NCBI GenBank assembly: GCA_045106335.1
Contig: JBGCEM010000054.1
Coordinates: 38,917-102,916, forward strand
Reading direction: 5' to 3'
DNA: 64,000 bases
Source: Aliishimia sp045106335
GTDB lineage: Bacteria > Pseudomonadota > Alphaproteobacteria > Rhodobacterales > Rhodobacteraceae
Positions 36,142 through 45,087 of the stretch are shown one piece after another (within the stretch, counting starts at the first letter, position 1; every line of letters starts with the position of its first letter). The translations under genes and the position numbers were made by a program. The notes beneath the pieces were generated by a model. That model saw only the letters and a list, made by a program, of their open reading frames with translations. It made no database searches and was not told the DNA's origin.

Positions 36142-37079
36142 AACCGCGCCAGACGTTCGGTAAGTAGATCGAAGAACGCGTTGGCGTCCACATCCCCCAT
36201 AAACATTGCGTTGGCGCTGCGGTCTGTAACGCCCCACCAATCCGCTACACTCATTCCGGCGGTCAATTTGGACTGGGTTTCAATTTCTACGTTAATGGAG
36301 CGCCCAGTAAATAGGTCGGGTTTGATCAGATAAGCTGTGACGCAAGGATCATGCAACGGCGCACCATTGGAGCCGTATTTTTCTTTGTCAAACCGCTCAA
36401 AAAAATCGGTCATTTGAGCAACAGCGATCCCAACGGGGGTGCCCAGCTGTCTTAACGCGTCATTGCGTTCCCGGGTGACCAAAACCTTGTGCGTGACATC
36501 CAGCGGAAACACAATCAGCGGAACGCCAGATTTAAACACAATTTCAGCAGCTTCTGGATCGACGTAAATGTTAAATTCAGCCGCCGGGGTAATGTTTCCA
36601 ACCTCGAAATAGGCCCCGCCCATCATGATGATTTCTTTCACCCTGTCGACAATATCAGGCGCGCGTTGAAAGGCGCTTGCAATATTCGTCATTGGTCCAA
36701 GCACACACAATGTGACCGTTCTTGGGTCCTCGCGGCGTATGGTTTCGATAATAAAATCCACTGCATGCTGATGCTGCAATTGCATTTGAGGATCGGGCAA
36801 AACCGGACCGTCTAGTCCCGTTTTACCATGCACATGTTCGGCCGTGACCAAATTGCGCACCAGCGGGCGGTCACATCCGGCGTAGACTTTTGTGCCAGGA
36901 AAACCGGCAAGTTCGCATACGATACACGCGTTCTTCGCGGTCAGGGCCAAAGGCACATTTCCTGCAACAGCGGTCACCCCGAGGACATCAATTTCGTCTG
37001 GACTGGCAAGAGCCAACAGGATCGCGACGGCGTCGTCTTGCCCGGGATCGGTATCGATAATAACTTTACGCGCGCTCAT
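36138..37079 (-). CDS. Nucleoside hydrolase (IunH/Rih family)
   Basis: 313 residues. It cleaves the N-glycosidic bond of ribonucleosides in salvage. The calcium-binding N-terminus is VIIDTDPGQDDAVAILLALAS, with the DTDPGxDD signature. VLGPMTNIASAF supplies the next block, and MMGGAYFEVGNITPAAEFNIYVDPEAAEIVF is diagnostic of the family. The catalytic-side aspartate is in LHDPCVTAYLI. Base preference cannot be decided. It leads the operon with GNAT and selO. Confidence 0.93.
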   Translation of the reverse strand: MSARKVIIDTDPGQDDAVAILLALASPDEIDVLGVTAVAGNVPLALTAKNACIVCELAGFPGTKVYAGCDRPLVRNLVTAEHVHGKTGLDGPVLPDPQMQLQHQHAVDFIIETIRREDPRTVTLCVLGPMTNIASAFQRAPDIVDRVKEIIMMGGAYFEVGNITPAAEFNIYVDPEAAEIVFKSGVPLIVFPLDVTHKVLVTRERNDALRQLGTPVGIAVAQMTDFFERFDKEKYGSNGAPLHDPCVTAYLIKPDLFTGRSINVEIETQSKLTAGMSVADWWGVTDRSANAMFMGDVDANAFFDLLTERLARL

Positions 37080-37148
37080 AAGGTTTCGCTTCTAAATTGA
37101 TGCGTCATTTAGGAACTCACCTATAGACATCTGTTGTGGCAAAACAAA

Positions 37149-37964
37149 TCAATTCACGCGCTCTGTTTGCTTTACCGCATCCCACAGAGCATCCATTTCG
37201 GCTAAGGTACTGTCTTCGGGACGCTTCGAGATTTCAGCCAATCGGGCTTCCACACCTTCAAACCGGCGTTGAAATTTCGCATTGGCTGCGCGCAATGCCG
37301 CTTCTGGGTCAACTTTCATATGGCGCGCTAAATTCGCCATAACAAACAACAAATCCCCAAATTCTTCATCTACATCCGCTTGCGTTTTCGTGTCGACTGC
37401 CTCAACCAGTTCGCGGCTTTCTTCCAAAATCTTGTCCAAAACTTGCGTTGTTTCGGGCCAGTCAAACCCGACCCGGGCCGCGCGCTTTTGCAATTTTACC
37501 GCACGCAACAAGGCCGGCAATCCAATCGCAACCCCGTCCAAGGCGCCTTTTTGCGCCTGCTGCGCCCGTTCTGCGGCCTTTATCGTTTCCCAATCTTTGG
37601 TTTGTTGCTCTGCAGATTTGTCACGGCTTTCGGATCCAAACACATGCGGATGTCGATCGATCATTTTTTGCGCGATGTTTTCTGCGACATCTTGAAAATC
37701 AAACAAACCTTGTTCCGATGAAATCGCCGTGTGATAGACCGTTTGCAGCAGCAAATCCCCCAGCTCGCCTTTCAGATCTTCCCAGTTTTCGCGTTCAATT
37801 GCATCGGCAACTTCATAAGCCTCTTCAATGGTATAGGGCGCGATGCTCGCAAATGTTTGCTCAATATCCCAAGGACACCCTGTGTCTGGATCGCGCAGGC
37901 GGCGCATCACGGCCAACAATCGCTCCATTCCGGGGGCAGTATCAAAGATCGGGTCGTCAGGCAT
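37149..37964 (-). CDS. mazG: Nucleoside triphosphate pyrophosphohydrolase MazG
   Basis: 271 residues from ATG 37964, with GGAG 9 nt upstream; the upstream frame overlaps the divergent M20 gene and is not family-like. It removes pyrophosphate from NTPs and helps housecleaning and the stringent response. Two MazG domains are present: LRDPDTGCPWDIEQTFASIA with YTIEEAYEVADAIE and KGELGDLLLQTVYH in the first, and ILEESRELVEAVDTKTQADVDEEFGDLLFVMANLAR in the second. The ExxE-x-ExxD metal motifs are intact. Length is typical of two-domain MazG. Confidence 0.95.
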   Translation of the reverse strand: MPDDPIFDTAPGMERLLAVMRRLRDPDTGCPWDIEQTFASIAPYTIEEAYEVADAIERENWEDLKGELGDLLLQTVYHTAISSEQGLFDFQDVAENIAQKMIDRHPHVFGSESRDKSAEQQTKDWETIKAAERAQQAQKGALDGVAIGLPALLRAVKLQKRAARVGFDWPETTQVLDKILEESRELVEAVDTKTQADVDEEFGDLLFVMANLARHMKVDPEAALRAANAKFQRRFEGVEARLAEISKRPEDSTLAEMDALWDAVKQTERVN

Positions 37965-38028
37965 TGCAGCGGGCTCCGGTTTTCTGTCAAATGGCAGTGA
38001 ACCCAAGCCCGAAACAGGAGTCCACCCC

Positions 38029-39201
38029 ATGCCCGTGATTAACCGAATTGCCGGATTGCGCGATGAGATGACTGAGTGGCGGCAATATCTGCACACGATC
38101 CCTGAATTGGATATGGAGTGTCACAAGACCGCGGCTTTTGTCGCAGAAAAGCTGCGCGCGTTCGGCGTCGATGAAGTGCATGAAGGCATCGGCGTGACGG
38201 GCATTGTCGGCATAATCGAGGGGCAGGGTGCGGGCAGCACGATTGGCCTGCGCGCAGATATGGACGCGCTGCCCATCACTGAGGCCACGGGCGTTGACTA
38301 TGCGTCCACCCATAACGGCAATATGCACGCCTGCGGACATGATGGGCATACGACTATGCTGCTAGGGGCGGCGAAATACTTGTGCGAAACGCGCAACTTT
38401 TCGGGCCGTGTGGCGCTGATTTTTCAGCCGGGCGAAGAAGGCACCGGCGGTGGGCGAATAATGGTTGAAGAAGGTATCATGGACAGGTTCGACATTGGCG
38501 AAGTCTATGCGATTCACAATGTGCCGGATCTACCTGAGGGACAATTCCACGGACGTGCTGGCCCGATTATGGCGGCGGTTGATACGTTCACGATTCACAT
38601 CACAGGCACGGGCGGACATGGCGCAATGCCAGAAACGACAGCTGATCCTGTGGTTGCTGTTTTAGGAATTGGGCAAGCATTACAAACGATTATAAGTCGT
38701 AATGTACCCTCTTTGGATCAGGCCGTTGTGTCGCTGACGCAAATCCACACAGGCACGACAGACAATGTGATTCCCGAAACGGCGTATATGAACGGCACGA
38801 TCCGCACCTTTTCGCGTGAGGTCCAAGACCTCATCCACACACGCATCCACGACATCGCCCAAGCGCAAGCCACCAGTTATGGTGTGTCGGCCGAGGTTCA
38901 CATTAAACCGGGCTATCCCGCGACGATTAACACGCAGGAACAGACGGAATTTGCGGTGCGCGTGGCTCAGGATATTGCGGGCGCTGACAATGTCGAAGGC
39001 AACACCGATCCAGTCGCCGGAGCCGAAGATTTCGCCTATATGCTTGAGGCCCGTCCCGGCGCGTATCTGTTTATGGGGCAGGGCCCAAGTGCTGGGTTGC
39101 ATCACCCAGAATACAATTTCAACGATTCCGCAGCCCCGTTTGGCGCCAGTTATTTCGCGCGTTTGGTGGAAACGGCGCAGCCCGTTAAGGCCGCGTCTTA
39201 A
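38029..39201 (+). CDS. M20-family amidohydrolase (hippurate/N-acyl amino acid hydrolase type)
   Basis: 390 residues from ATG 38029, with AACAGGAG upstream. The metal-binding segments are clear: LRADMDALPITEATGVDYAS, then NMHACGHDGHTTMLLGAAKY, FQPGEEGTGGGRIMVEEGI, and the C-terminal GAEDFAYMLEARPGAYLFMGQG. The lid/dimer domain holds ITGTGGHGAMPETTADPVVA. The family deacylates amino acids or hydrolyses related amides. It is followed immediately (no gap) by two agmatinase-type genes, so a shared arginine- or guanidine-derived substrate is a reasonable inference. Confidence 0.92.
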   Translation: MPVINRIAGLRDEMTEWRQYLHTIPELDMECHKTAAFVAEKLRAFGVDEVHEGIGVTGIVGIIEGQGAGSTIGLRADMDALPITEATGVDYASTHNGNMHACGHDGHTTMLLGAAKYLCETRNFSGRVALIFQPGEEGTGGGRIMVEEGIMDRFDIGEVYAIHNVPDLPEGQFHGRAGPIMAAVDTFTIHITGTGGHGAMPETTADPVVAVLGIGQALQTIISRNVPSLDQAVVSLTQIHTGTTDNVIPETAYMNGTIRTFSREVQDLIHTRIHDIAQAQATSYGVSAEVHIKPGYPATINTQEQTEFAVRVAQDIAGADNVEGNTDPVAGAEDFAYMLEARPGAYLFMGQGPSAGLHHPEYNFNDSAAPFGASYFARLVETAQPVKAAS

Positions 39202-40170
39202 ATGGCGCTGGAAGATTCAAAACACGATGTAGATCAAGCCTTTACACGGGACGACCCAAAGGGACTTAGCTTTGAAAATGCCTTTGGAGGCGCGCTCAGT
39301 TTTATGCGGCGGCGCTATACCAAGGATCTTACAGGCGTTGATATTGCAGTGACCGGGGTGCCGTTTGATCAGGCTGTGACCAATCGACCCGGCACCCGAT
39401 TAGGCCCACGCGCGATCCGCGAAGCCTCGACCTTGCAAGCGCCTGATGCGCCTTATGGTTGGCCGTTTGATGTGTTCAGCGATCGACATATCGTGGATTA
39501 TGGTGATCTGGCGTTTGACTATGCCAATATCCCGGACTTTCCTGCAGCACTTCAGGCCCATATCGCGACGATCTTAAAGGCCGGATCTGCCAGTGTGACT
39601 TTGGGTGGCGATCACTATATTTCGTTCCCGATCCTTAAAGCTTATGCCGAAAAATATGGCCCAATGTCGCTGATCCAGATCGATGCCCATACCGACACCT
39701 GGGCCGATGACAACATGGACCGCGTTGATCACGGTACGATGTTTTATAAGGCCGTGAAATCGGGCGTCGTCGATCCGGCGCGCTCTGTGCAGATCGGCAT
39801 TCGCACCAGCAATCCCGATACGCTTGGGGTGAACATTATCGACGCTGCTGAAGTGCATCGCATTGGGCCGGAAGCCGCGGCGCAAAAGGCACGCGATATC
39901 GTCGGGGGCCATCCGACCTACCTTAGCTTTGACATAGACGGCTTGGATCCTGCCTTTGCGCCGGGCACGGGCACGCCAGTTTGGGGTGGCCTGAGCAGCG
40001 CACAAGCCGCAGCGCTGTTGCGAAATTTGGCAGGCATCAATATTCGGGGCGGAGACATCGTCGAAGTGTCTCCACCCTTTGACAACAGTGGCGCGACCGC
40101 GATAGCAGGGGCGCACGTAGCAGTTGAGCTGTGCTGCCTTTTGGGGTGGCGCATGCGTGAGGACACATGA
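39202..40170 (+). CDS. Agmatinase-type ureohydrolase, first copy
   Basis: 322 residues, ATG directly after the M20 stop. Arginase-fold manganese motifs are all present: LGGDHYISFPIL, QIDAHTDTWADD, and SFDIDGLDPAFAPGTGTPVWGG. PFDQAVTNRPGTRLGPRAIREAS is the substrate-side loop, and VEVSPPFDNSGATA closes the active site. Family members hydrolyse agmatine, guanidinobutyrate, guanidinopropionate or related guanidino compounds, and the substrate cannot be told apart here. The stop overlaps the second copy's ATG (ATGA), so the two are translated together. Confidence 0.9.
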   Translation: MALEDSKHDVDQAFTRDDPKGLSFENAFGGALSFMRRRYTKDLTGVDIAVTGVPFDQAVTNRPGTRLGPRAIREASTLQAPDAPYGWPFDVFSDRHIVDYGDLAFDYANIPDFPAALQAHIATILKAGSASVTLGGDHYISFPILKAYAEKYGPMSLIQIDAHTDTWADDNMDRVDHGTMFYKAVKSGVVDPARSVQIGIRTSNPDTLGVNIIDAAEVHRIGPEAAAQKARDIVGGHPTYLSFDIDGLDPAFAPGTGTPVWGGLSSAQAAALLRNLAGINIRGGDIVEVSPPFDNSGATAIAGAHVAVELCCLLGWRMREDT

Positions 40171-41108
40171 CAAACCAACCCATTAGCGGAAATGACCTGG
40201 CGCGCTTTTCAGGCCCCAACACCTTTATGCGCCTGCCCAGTGCTGGGGATCTGACTGATCTTGACGTCGCGATTCTGGGCATTCCCATGGATATTGGCAC
40301 ATCGTGGCGGTCAGGCACACGCTTTGGACCCAAACAAATTCGCTCTGAAAGCGCGATGATCCGACCCTATAATATTCAAACAGGGGCTGCGCCCTTTGAC
40401 AGTTTGAACATGGCGGATATCGGAGATCTGGCGATAAATACGTTTTCTCTAAAGGAAAGTTTGCGAATTATTGCGGATAGTTATCGCGTCATCTTAACGT
40501 CAAAGGTCTGTCCCGTTGCGTTGGGCGGGGATCACTCGATCACATTGCCAATTTTGCGGATGATGGCGCAAAAGCACGGACCCGTGGGGTTGATCCACAT
40601 CGATGCCCATGCGGACGTGAACGATGAAATGTTCGGCGAGAAAGAAACGCATGGCACAGTGTTTCGTCGCGCGTTTGAGGAAGGCTTGGTTAATCCCAGC
40701 AAAACCTATCAGGTCGGATTGCGCGGAACTGGATATACTGCCGAGGATTTTTCCGAAGCGGCGGGATGGGGCTACCAACAGTTCCTTGCATCCGAGCTTT
40801 GGCACAAATCGCTCAGCGGATTGGGGGCAGAAATCCGCCGGGATTTGGGCGACACACCCGTTTATGTGTCTTATGACATCGACAGTTTGGACCCAGCTTT
40901 CGCGCCCGGAACTGGCACACCCGAAATAGGCGGCCTAAGTACCATGCAGGCGATGGAATTCATCCGGGCCTTGCGCGGTGCCAATATCGTGGGCTGCGAC
41001 ATGGTCGAAGTGTCCCCGCCTTATGATCAAAGTGGCAATACGGCCTTGGTGGCTGCGAACCTTGTGTTTGAGCTGCTCTGCGTTCTACCTGGCGTCACAT
41101 ATAGATAA
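40167..41108 (+). CDS. Agmatinase-type ureohydrolase, second copy
   Basis: 313 residues. Motifs are LGGDHSITLPIL, HIDAHADVNDEMFGEKETHG, and SYDIDSLDPAFAPGTGTPEIGG. The substrate loop reads GIPMDIGTSWRSGTRFGPKQIRSES, which differs from the first copy (PFDQAVTNRPGTRLGP), so the paralogues probably differ in substrate. The ETHGT segment after the DAHADV motif is typical of agmatinase and guanidinobutyrase-type enzymes. It overlaps the first copy by 4 nt. Confidence 0.9.
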   Translation: MTNQPISGNDLARFSGPNTFMRLPSAGDLTDLDVAILGIPMDIGTSWRSGTRFGPKQIRSESAMIRPYNIQTGAAPFDSLNMADIGDLAINTFSLKESLRIIADSYRVILTSKVCPVALGGDHSITLPILRMMAQKHGPVGLIHIDAHADVNDEMFGEKETHGTVFRRAFEEGLVNPSKTYQVGLRGTGYTAEDFSEAAGWGYQQFLASELWHKSLSGLGAEIRRDLGDTPVYVSYDIDSLDPAFAPGTGTPEIGGLSTMQAMEFIRALRGANIVGCDMVEVSPPYDQSGNTALVAANLVFELLCVLPGVTYR

Positions 41109-41144
41109 ACTGGCCACTGTGTGTTTACCAAAAGGCGTCCCCTT

Positions 41145-41543
41145 ATGACTTGGATTATCCTAACCATCCTTGCGCTTGTCGCCCTTAGCTTTGCACGGGT
41201 GATGCCTGTAGACCCAGCGCGTTGGCACAAAGCTGTTCAAGGTGACGCTGACAAGGACACCGCAAGCTCAGCTTTGCGCGTAATGCCAGCGCCGGAAAAT
41301 GCCTTAATGCGATTGGATAAGATCGCCTTGCAAACCCCCAGAACGAAAAGAGTGTCAGGCGCGCCCGAGGATGGGCGCATTACATACGAAACCCGATCTT
41401 TGGTGTTTGGGTTTCCAGACTACACCACTGTAGACGTCGACAAAGACACTCTGCGCATTTACGCGCGGCTGCGGTTTGGCAAAGCCGATCTGGGGGTCAA
41501 CAAAGCCCGGGTCGAGGCGTGGATCGCTCAACTTAAGAGCTAA
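41145..41543 (+). CDS. DUF1499 family protein with N-terminal membrane anchor
   Basis: 132 residues from ATG 41145 (AAGGCG upstream); the frame extends to a GTG at 41121. The N-terminal helix WIILTILALVALSFARV anchors or exports the protein. The DUF1499 core is DGRITYETRSLVFGFPDYTTVDVDKDTLRIYARLRFGKADLGVNKARVEAWIAQL, where the FxFPDY and R-fGk-DlGvN.kRv pattern is characteristic. Function is unknown. It sits 36 nt after the second ureohydrolase and converges on a small secreted protein gene, overlapping it by 11 nt. Confidence 0.85.
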   Translation: MTWIILTILALVALSFARVMPVDPARWHKAVQGDADKDTASSALRVMPAPENALMRLDKIALQTPRTKRVSGAPEDGRITYETRSLVFGFPDYTTVDVDKDTLRIYARLRFGKADLGVNKARVEAWIAQLKS

Positions 41544-41766
41544 GACACCCAGACGTCACTTCGCGCCACATCGGCACGTTTAACGACATCTGACATTGGG
41601 CCATGAACATGCGCCCATCGACCTGCATGCAAATTGTTTCACCCAATTCGATGCGCGCGCCAGAGCGGTCCGTGCAATAGCAGTCTACAGTTTTGCCAGA
41701 CGGCCCAGTGACATCGGCCATCAGGGGCGCGGTGAAAGCGGTGATGAAAAAAGCTGTGCGTATCAT
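41533..41766 (-). CDS. Small secreted cysteine-containing protein
   Basis: 77 residues from ATG 41766, with GGAG about 11 nt upstream; the frame runs further back only through prfA sequence. The signal peptide is MIRTAFFITAFTAPLMA with probable cleavage after A17. The mature part (60 residues) has five cysteines (KTVDCYCTDRSGARIELGE, ICMQVDG, AQCQMSL, TSGCLSS). It is probably periplasmic with disulfides. It is divergent from prfA. No family recognised. Confidence 0.65.
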   Translation of the reverse strand: MIRTAFFITAFTAPLMADVTGPSGKTVDCYCTDRSGARIELGETICMQVDGRMFMAQCQMSLNVPMWREVTSGCLSS

Positions 41767-41829
41767 AAGGGAAATATACTCCGAATCATCACCTTGACCA
41801 AGCCTTTGTGATGCATCAGACCTCCGGCC

Positions 41830-42882
41830 ATGATGAACACTGATCGTTTGGAACAAATCCGCCAACGCTTTCAATTTCTTGAGGCGCAGATGGCCGAAGC
41901 TGCAGGCAGTGATATTGCCGCGCTTGCCAAAGAATATTCGGATTTGCGTCCCGTTGTTGAGCAAATCGAACTCTATCATCGCCTTTTGCGCGATATCCAA
42001 GATGCTGAGGCGATGTTGGACGACCCCGACATGAAGGCTCTGGCCGAGGATGAACTGCCAAACCTGCGCACAGCTTTGCCTGCCGCTGAAACTGCGCTGC
42101 AACTTTCGTTATTGCCGAAAGACGCAGCCGACGCGCGCGCTGCGATGTTGGAAATCCGGCCCGGAACTGGCGGGGATGAGGCCGCCTTGTTCGCCGCCGA
42201 CCTGTTGCGGATGTATGTGAAATATTCTGAGGCGCGCGGCTGGAAAGTCGACATCGTCGAAGAGGCCGCCACAGAGCTGGGCGGGATCAAAGAGGTCGTC
42301 GCACATATCACCGGGCAAAATGTGTTTGAACGCTTGAAGTTCGAATCTGGCGTCCACCGCGTCCAACGTGTGCCCGAGACCGAAAGCGGGGGGCGCGTGC
42401 ATACTTCGGCTGCAACCGTCGCGGTCCTGCCAGAAGCCGAGGATGTAGATATTGAAATTAACGCCAATGACATCCGAATCGATACGATGCGCTCCTCGGG
42501 GGCAGGTGGGCAACACGTGAATACGACGGATTCTGCTGTTCGCATTACCCATATCCCTACGGGAATCGTGGTGACCAGTTCCGAAAAGTCACAACACCGC
42601 AATCGAGACAAGGCCATGCAGGTTCTGAAAGCGCGTTTGTTTGATATGGAACGCCAGCGCGCACATGATGAACGTTCGGCTGATCGGGCGTCGCAAGTGG
42701 GCTCTGGCGATCGCTCGGAACGGATTCGGACGTATAATTTCCCGCAAGGCCGTATGACCGATCATCGAATTGGGCTGACGTTGTATAAGCTTGACGCGGT
42801 GATGGGCGGGGACTTGGACGAAACTGTCGATGCTTTAATCGCCGAAGATCAAGCCCGTAAATTGGCCGAGATGAACGGATGA
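41830..42882 (+). CDS. prfA: Peptide chain release factor 1
   Basis: 350 residues. It terminates translation at UAA and UAG. The peptidyl-hydrolase motif is SSGAGGQHVNTTDSAVRITH with the GGQ glutamine. The stop-codon recognition region reads HRVQRVPETESGGRVHTSAAT. IRTYNFPQGRMTDHRIGLTLY is the RF1 C-terminal block. Start at ATG 41830 or the adjacent ATG 41833. It overlaps prmC by 4 nt; PrmC methylates the GGQ glutamine, so the pair is functional. Confidence 0.97.
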   Translation: MMNTDRLEQIRQRFQFLEAQMAEAAGSDIAALAKEYSDLRPVVEQIELYHRLLRDIQDAEAMLDDPDMKALAEDELPNLRTALPAAETALQLSLLPKDAADARAAMLEIRPGTGGDEAALFAADLLRMYVKYSEARGWKVDIVEEAATELGGIKEVVAHITGQNVFERLKFESGVHRVQRVPETESGGRVHTSAATVAVLPEAEDVDIEINANDIRIDTMRSSGAGGQHVNTTDSAVRITHIPTGIVVTSSEKSQHRNRDKAMQVLKARLFDMERQRAHDERSADRASQVGSGDRSERIRTYNFPQGRMTDHRIGLTLYKLDAVMGGDLDETVDALIAEDQARKLAEMNG

Positions 42883-43721
42883 CCGCTGCACAAGCTTTGG
42901 CGGCGGCTGCTGCCCGTTTACGCGCCGCTGGCGTTGATGATCCAGCCCGGGATGCGCGTGTCTTGTTGGCCCATGCGGCAAAAGTCGATGCTACGCGGAT
43001 CACATTGATTGCCCCCGAAGATCTAGACCCAGATATCGCAACCCGCTTTGATCAATTGATTTCTTTGCGCGCTGTTCGGGTTCCAGTGTCACATTTGGTG
43101 GGCGAGCGCGCCTTTTATGGTCGTAATTTCAAAGTGTCAGCAGACGTTCTTGATCCAAGACCTGAAACGGAAACACTTATTGAGGCAGCGCTGGCCGACC
43201 CTTTTGGCAGCGTCTTAGATCTTGGAACTGGCTCTGGCTGTATCTTGGTGACGTTGCTGTGTGAACGCGACCACGCCGTTGGGCTTGGCGTTGATCTGTC
43301 CGAGGCCGCCTGTCTTCAAGCCAGTGCCAATGCACATCTACACCACGTCGCGCGCCGCGCGGATATCAAAACGTCGGACTGGTTTGGGTCGATCACTGGC
43401 ACATTCGATCTGATTGTCAGCAATCCCCCGTATCTGAGCTGGGAGGACATGCAGAATGTGCAGCCCGAACTGGCCCGTCACGAACCGCGCATGGCGCTGA
43501 CGGATGAGGCGGATGGGCTTACAGCATATCGTCTGATTGCAGAACATAGTCGTCAATTCTTAGAACCTGATGGCCGTGTTTTGGTGGAAATCGGGTGGAC
43601 ACAAGGGGCAGCCGTTGCCGATTTATTCACAAAGTCCGGTTGGTCAAATGTCACAGTCCTGCCAGATCTGGATGGGCGCGACCGTGTTGTATTGGCCCGT
43701 CACCCGGCCCAATCACGATGA
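42879..43721 (+). CDS. prmC: Release factor glutamine methyltransferase PrmC
   Basis: 280 residues. It methylates the GGQ glutamine of RF1 and RF2 using S-adenosylmethionine. The SAM-binding motif is VLDLGTGSGCILVTLLCE, and the catalytic NPPY is in FDLIVSNPPYLSWEDM. RVPVSHLVGERAFYGRNFKV and DPRPETETLIEAAL are family blocks of the N-terminal helical domain. It is translationally coupled to prfA (ATGA). About 200 nt separate it from the DUF4167 gene. Confidence 0.96.
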   Translation: MTAAQALAAAAARLRAAGVDDPARDARVLLAHAAKVDATRITLIAPEDLDPDIATRFDQLISLRAVRVPVSHLVGERAFYGRNFKVSADVLDPRPETETLIEAALADPFGSVLDLGTGSGCILVTLLCERDHAVGLGVDLSEAACLQASANAHLHHVARRADIKTSDWFGSITGTFDLIVSNPPYLSWEDMQNVQPELARHEPRMALTDEADGLTAYRLIAEHSRQFLEPDGRVLVEIGWTQGAAVADLFTKSGWSNVTVLPDLDGRDRVVLARHPAQSR

Positions 43722-43924
43722 TTTCCTGCCACTTTGGCGATTCAAACGCGTTTTTCGCAAATTACCCTTGCTCAAACTGATCTGACATGTTTATTCCAGT
43801 GTCACGTCTACAGGTGGGGCAAAGCCCCGGCAGATGTACAATACCCACACAGCCGACCAAAAAAATTTTACGATGCACGGTGCATCCCGGTCCGGCAAAA
43901 GAACCTCAAGGCTCGTCAGATTTA

Positions 43925-44536
43925 ATGAAATCTTCAAGATCCCGGTCCCGGAATAAGAACCGCAATAACAACCGTCCGTCAGGTGGCAACGTCATCAATC
44001 GGGTGTTCGACTCTTCGGGCCCTGAAGGCAAAGTTCGCGGCACACCGCAGCAGATCATCGACAAGTACAATCAGTTGGCGCGAGATGCCCAGCTGTCCAA
44101 TGACCGCGTGGCTGCCGAAAACTTTCAGCAGCACGCAGAGCATTACCTGCGTCTGCTAAGCGAAGCGCAGCGTGAAATTGACGCGCGCCGCGAAGAGCAA
44201 GACCGCCAGAACCGCGAACGTCAAGCCGAACAGGATCGTCAGAACCGCGAACGTCAGGCAGAACGAGACCGCGAGCGTGCCGAGCGTGAAGCCAATGCAC
44301 CCGAAGGTGTAAAGCCGACCGAGGCGCCAGTTGATCCCGGGTCAAGCGAGCAGCCCGATGTTGTTGAATCGCCAAAAGATGCCGGTCTTGTCGAGACGCC
44401 TGAAGACAAACCCAAGCCCAAGCCGAAACGGCCTCGCACGCGCAAACCTAAGCCCAAGCCGGAACCTGCGGCTGCTGGGGACGCGCCTAAAGAAAAACCC
44501 CCCGAAAGTGATGCGCCAGAGGCTGCCGTAGAGTGA
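43925..44536 (+). CDS. DUF4167 domain-containing protein
   Basis: 203 residues from ATG 43925; the frame is open upstream but the DUF4167 domain begins at MKSSRSRSRNKNRNNNRPSG. The conserved core is GNVINRVFDSSGPEGKVRGTPQQII then DKYNQLARDAQLSNDRVAAENFQQHAEHYLRLL. After it comes a charged helix, DRQNRERQAEQ repeated about 2.3 times (33-nt DNA repeat at 44201 to about 44290), then a Lys/Pro-rich tail. It looks like a basic, possibly RNA-binding, partly disordered protein. Function unknown. Its stop overlaps the NUDIX start. Confidence 0.88.
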   Translation: MKSSRSRSRNKNRNNNRPSGGNVINRVFDSSGPEGKVRGTPQQIIDKYNQLARDAQLSNDRVAAENFQQHAEHYLRLLSEAQREIDARREEQDRQNRERQAEQDRQNRERQAERDRERAEREANAPEGVKPTEAPVDPGSSEQPDVVESPKDAGLVETPEDKPKPKPKRPRTRKPKPKPEPAAAGDAPKEKPPESDAPEAAVE

Positions 44537-45087
44537 GCGTAGAACAATGTCCCGGGCTTGGGACATTCGAGTGCGTTACAGACTATGATCGCGGCACGTG
44601 GGCGCGTATTTACGCCTTTGTGAGATCAGAGCCGAAGGCTTTTTCGCGCGATGCTACGATAGGCGGGCATGTCACGGGCTCTGCCTTTGTGCTCTCACCG
44701 GACGGCACCTCTGTGCTGCTGACACATCACAAAAAACTGGGGATTTGGATCCAGTTGGGCGGGCATTGTGACGGTATCAAAGATGCAAGCTTTGTCGCGC
44801 TGAAAGAAGCCTATGAAGAAAGTGGGTTGGATCAGATATTTCTATTTAGGCCTAATATCTTTGACGTAGATATTCATGTGATACCTAAGCACAAGTCCGA
44901 CCCCGCACACCTGCATTACGATGTGCGGTTTTTGTTCCAGGCGTCTTCGGAAAACGTCACCGTTTCTGAAGAAAGCAACGATTTAGCTTGGATCCCTTTG
45001 CACGACTTACATCTGAAGACATCTGAACCCACAATGCTTCGGATGCGCGATAAGGCCGTTAAATGGATCGCCGCGGATCAGGCTTAG
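44533..45087 (+). CDS. NUDIX hydrolase
   Basis: 184 residues with a GTG start overlapping the DUF4167 stop (GTGA). The NUDIX box is GGHCDGIKDASFVALKEAYEESGL: KEAYEESGL fits REUxEExGU with Lys for Arg, but the first glutamate position is lysine. The GGH-D-G form with WIQLGGH is seen in a distinct NUDIX subgroup, so this is probably not degeneration. The substrate is unknown. It converges on rsmA, and the two stops overlap by 4 nt. Confidence 0.85.
   Translation: MSVEQCPGLGTFECVTDYDRGTWARIYAFVRSEPKAFSRDATIGGHVTGSAFVLSPDGTSVLLTHHKKLGIWIQLGGHCDGIKDASFVALKEAYEESGLDQIFLFRPNIFDVDIHVIPKHKSDPAHLHYDVRFLFQASSENVTVSEESNDLAWIPLHDLHLKTSEPTMLRMRDKAVKWIAADQA

Noticed and set aside
44750..44825. NUDIX box with lysine for the first glutamate as a sign of inactivation
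   Set aside because: The GGH-x-D-G form with a non-Glu at that position looks typical of a NUDIX subgroup, so inactivity cannot be claimed.
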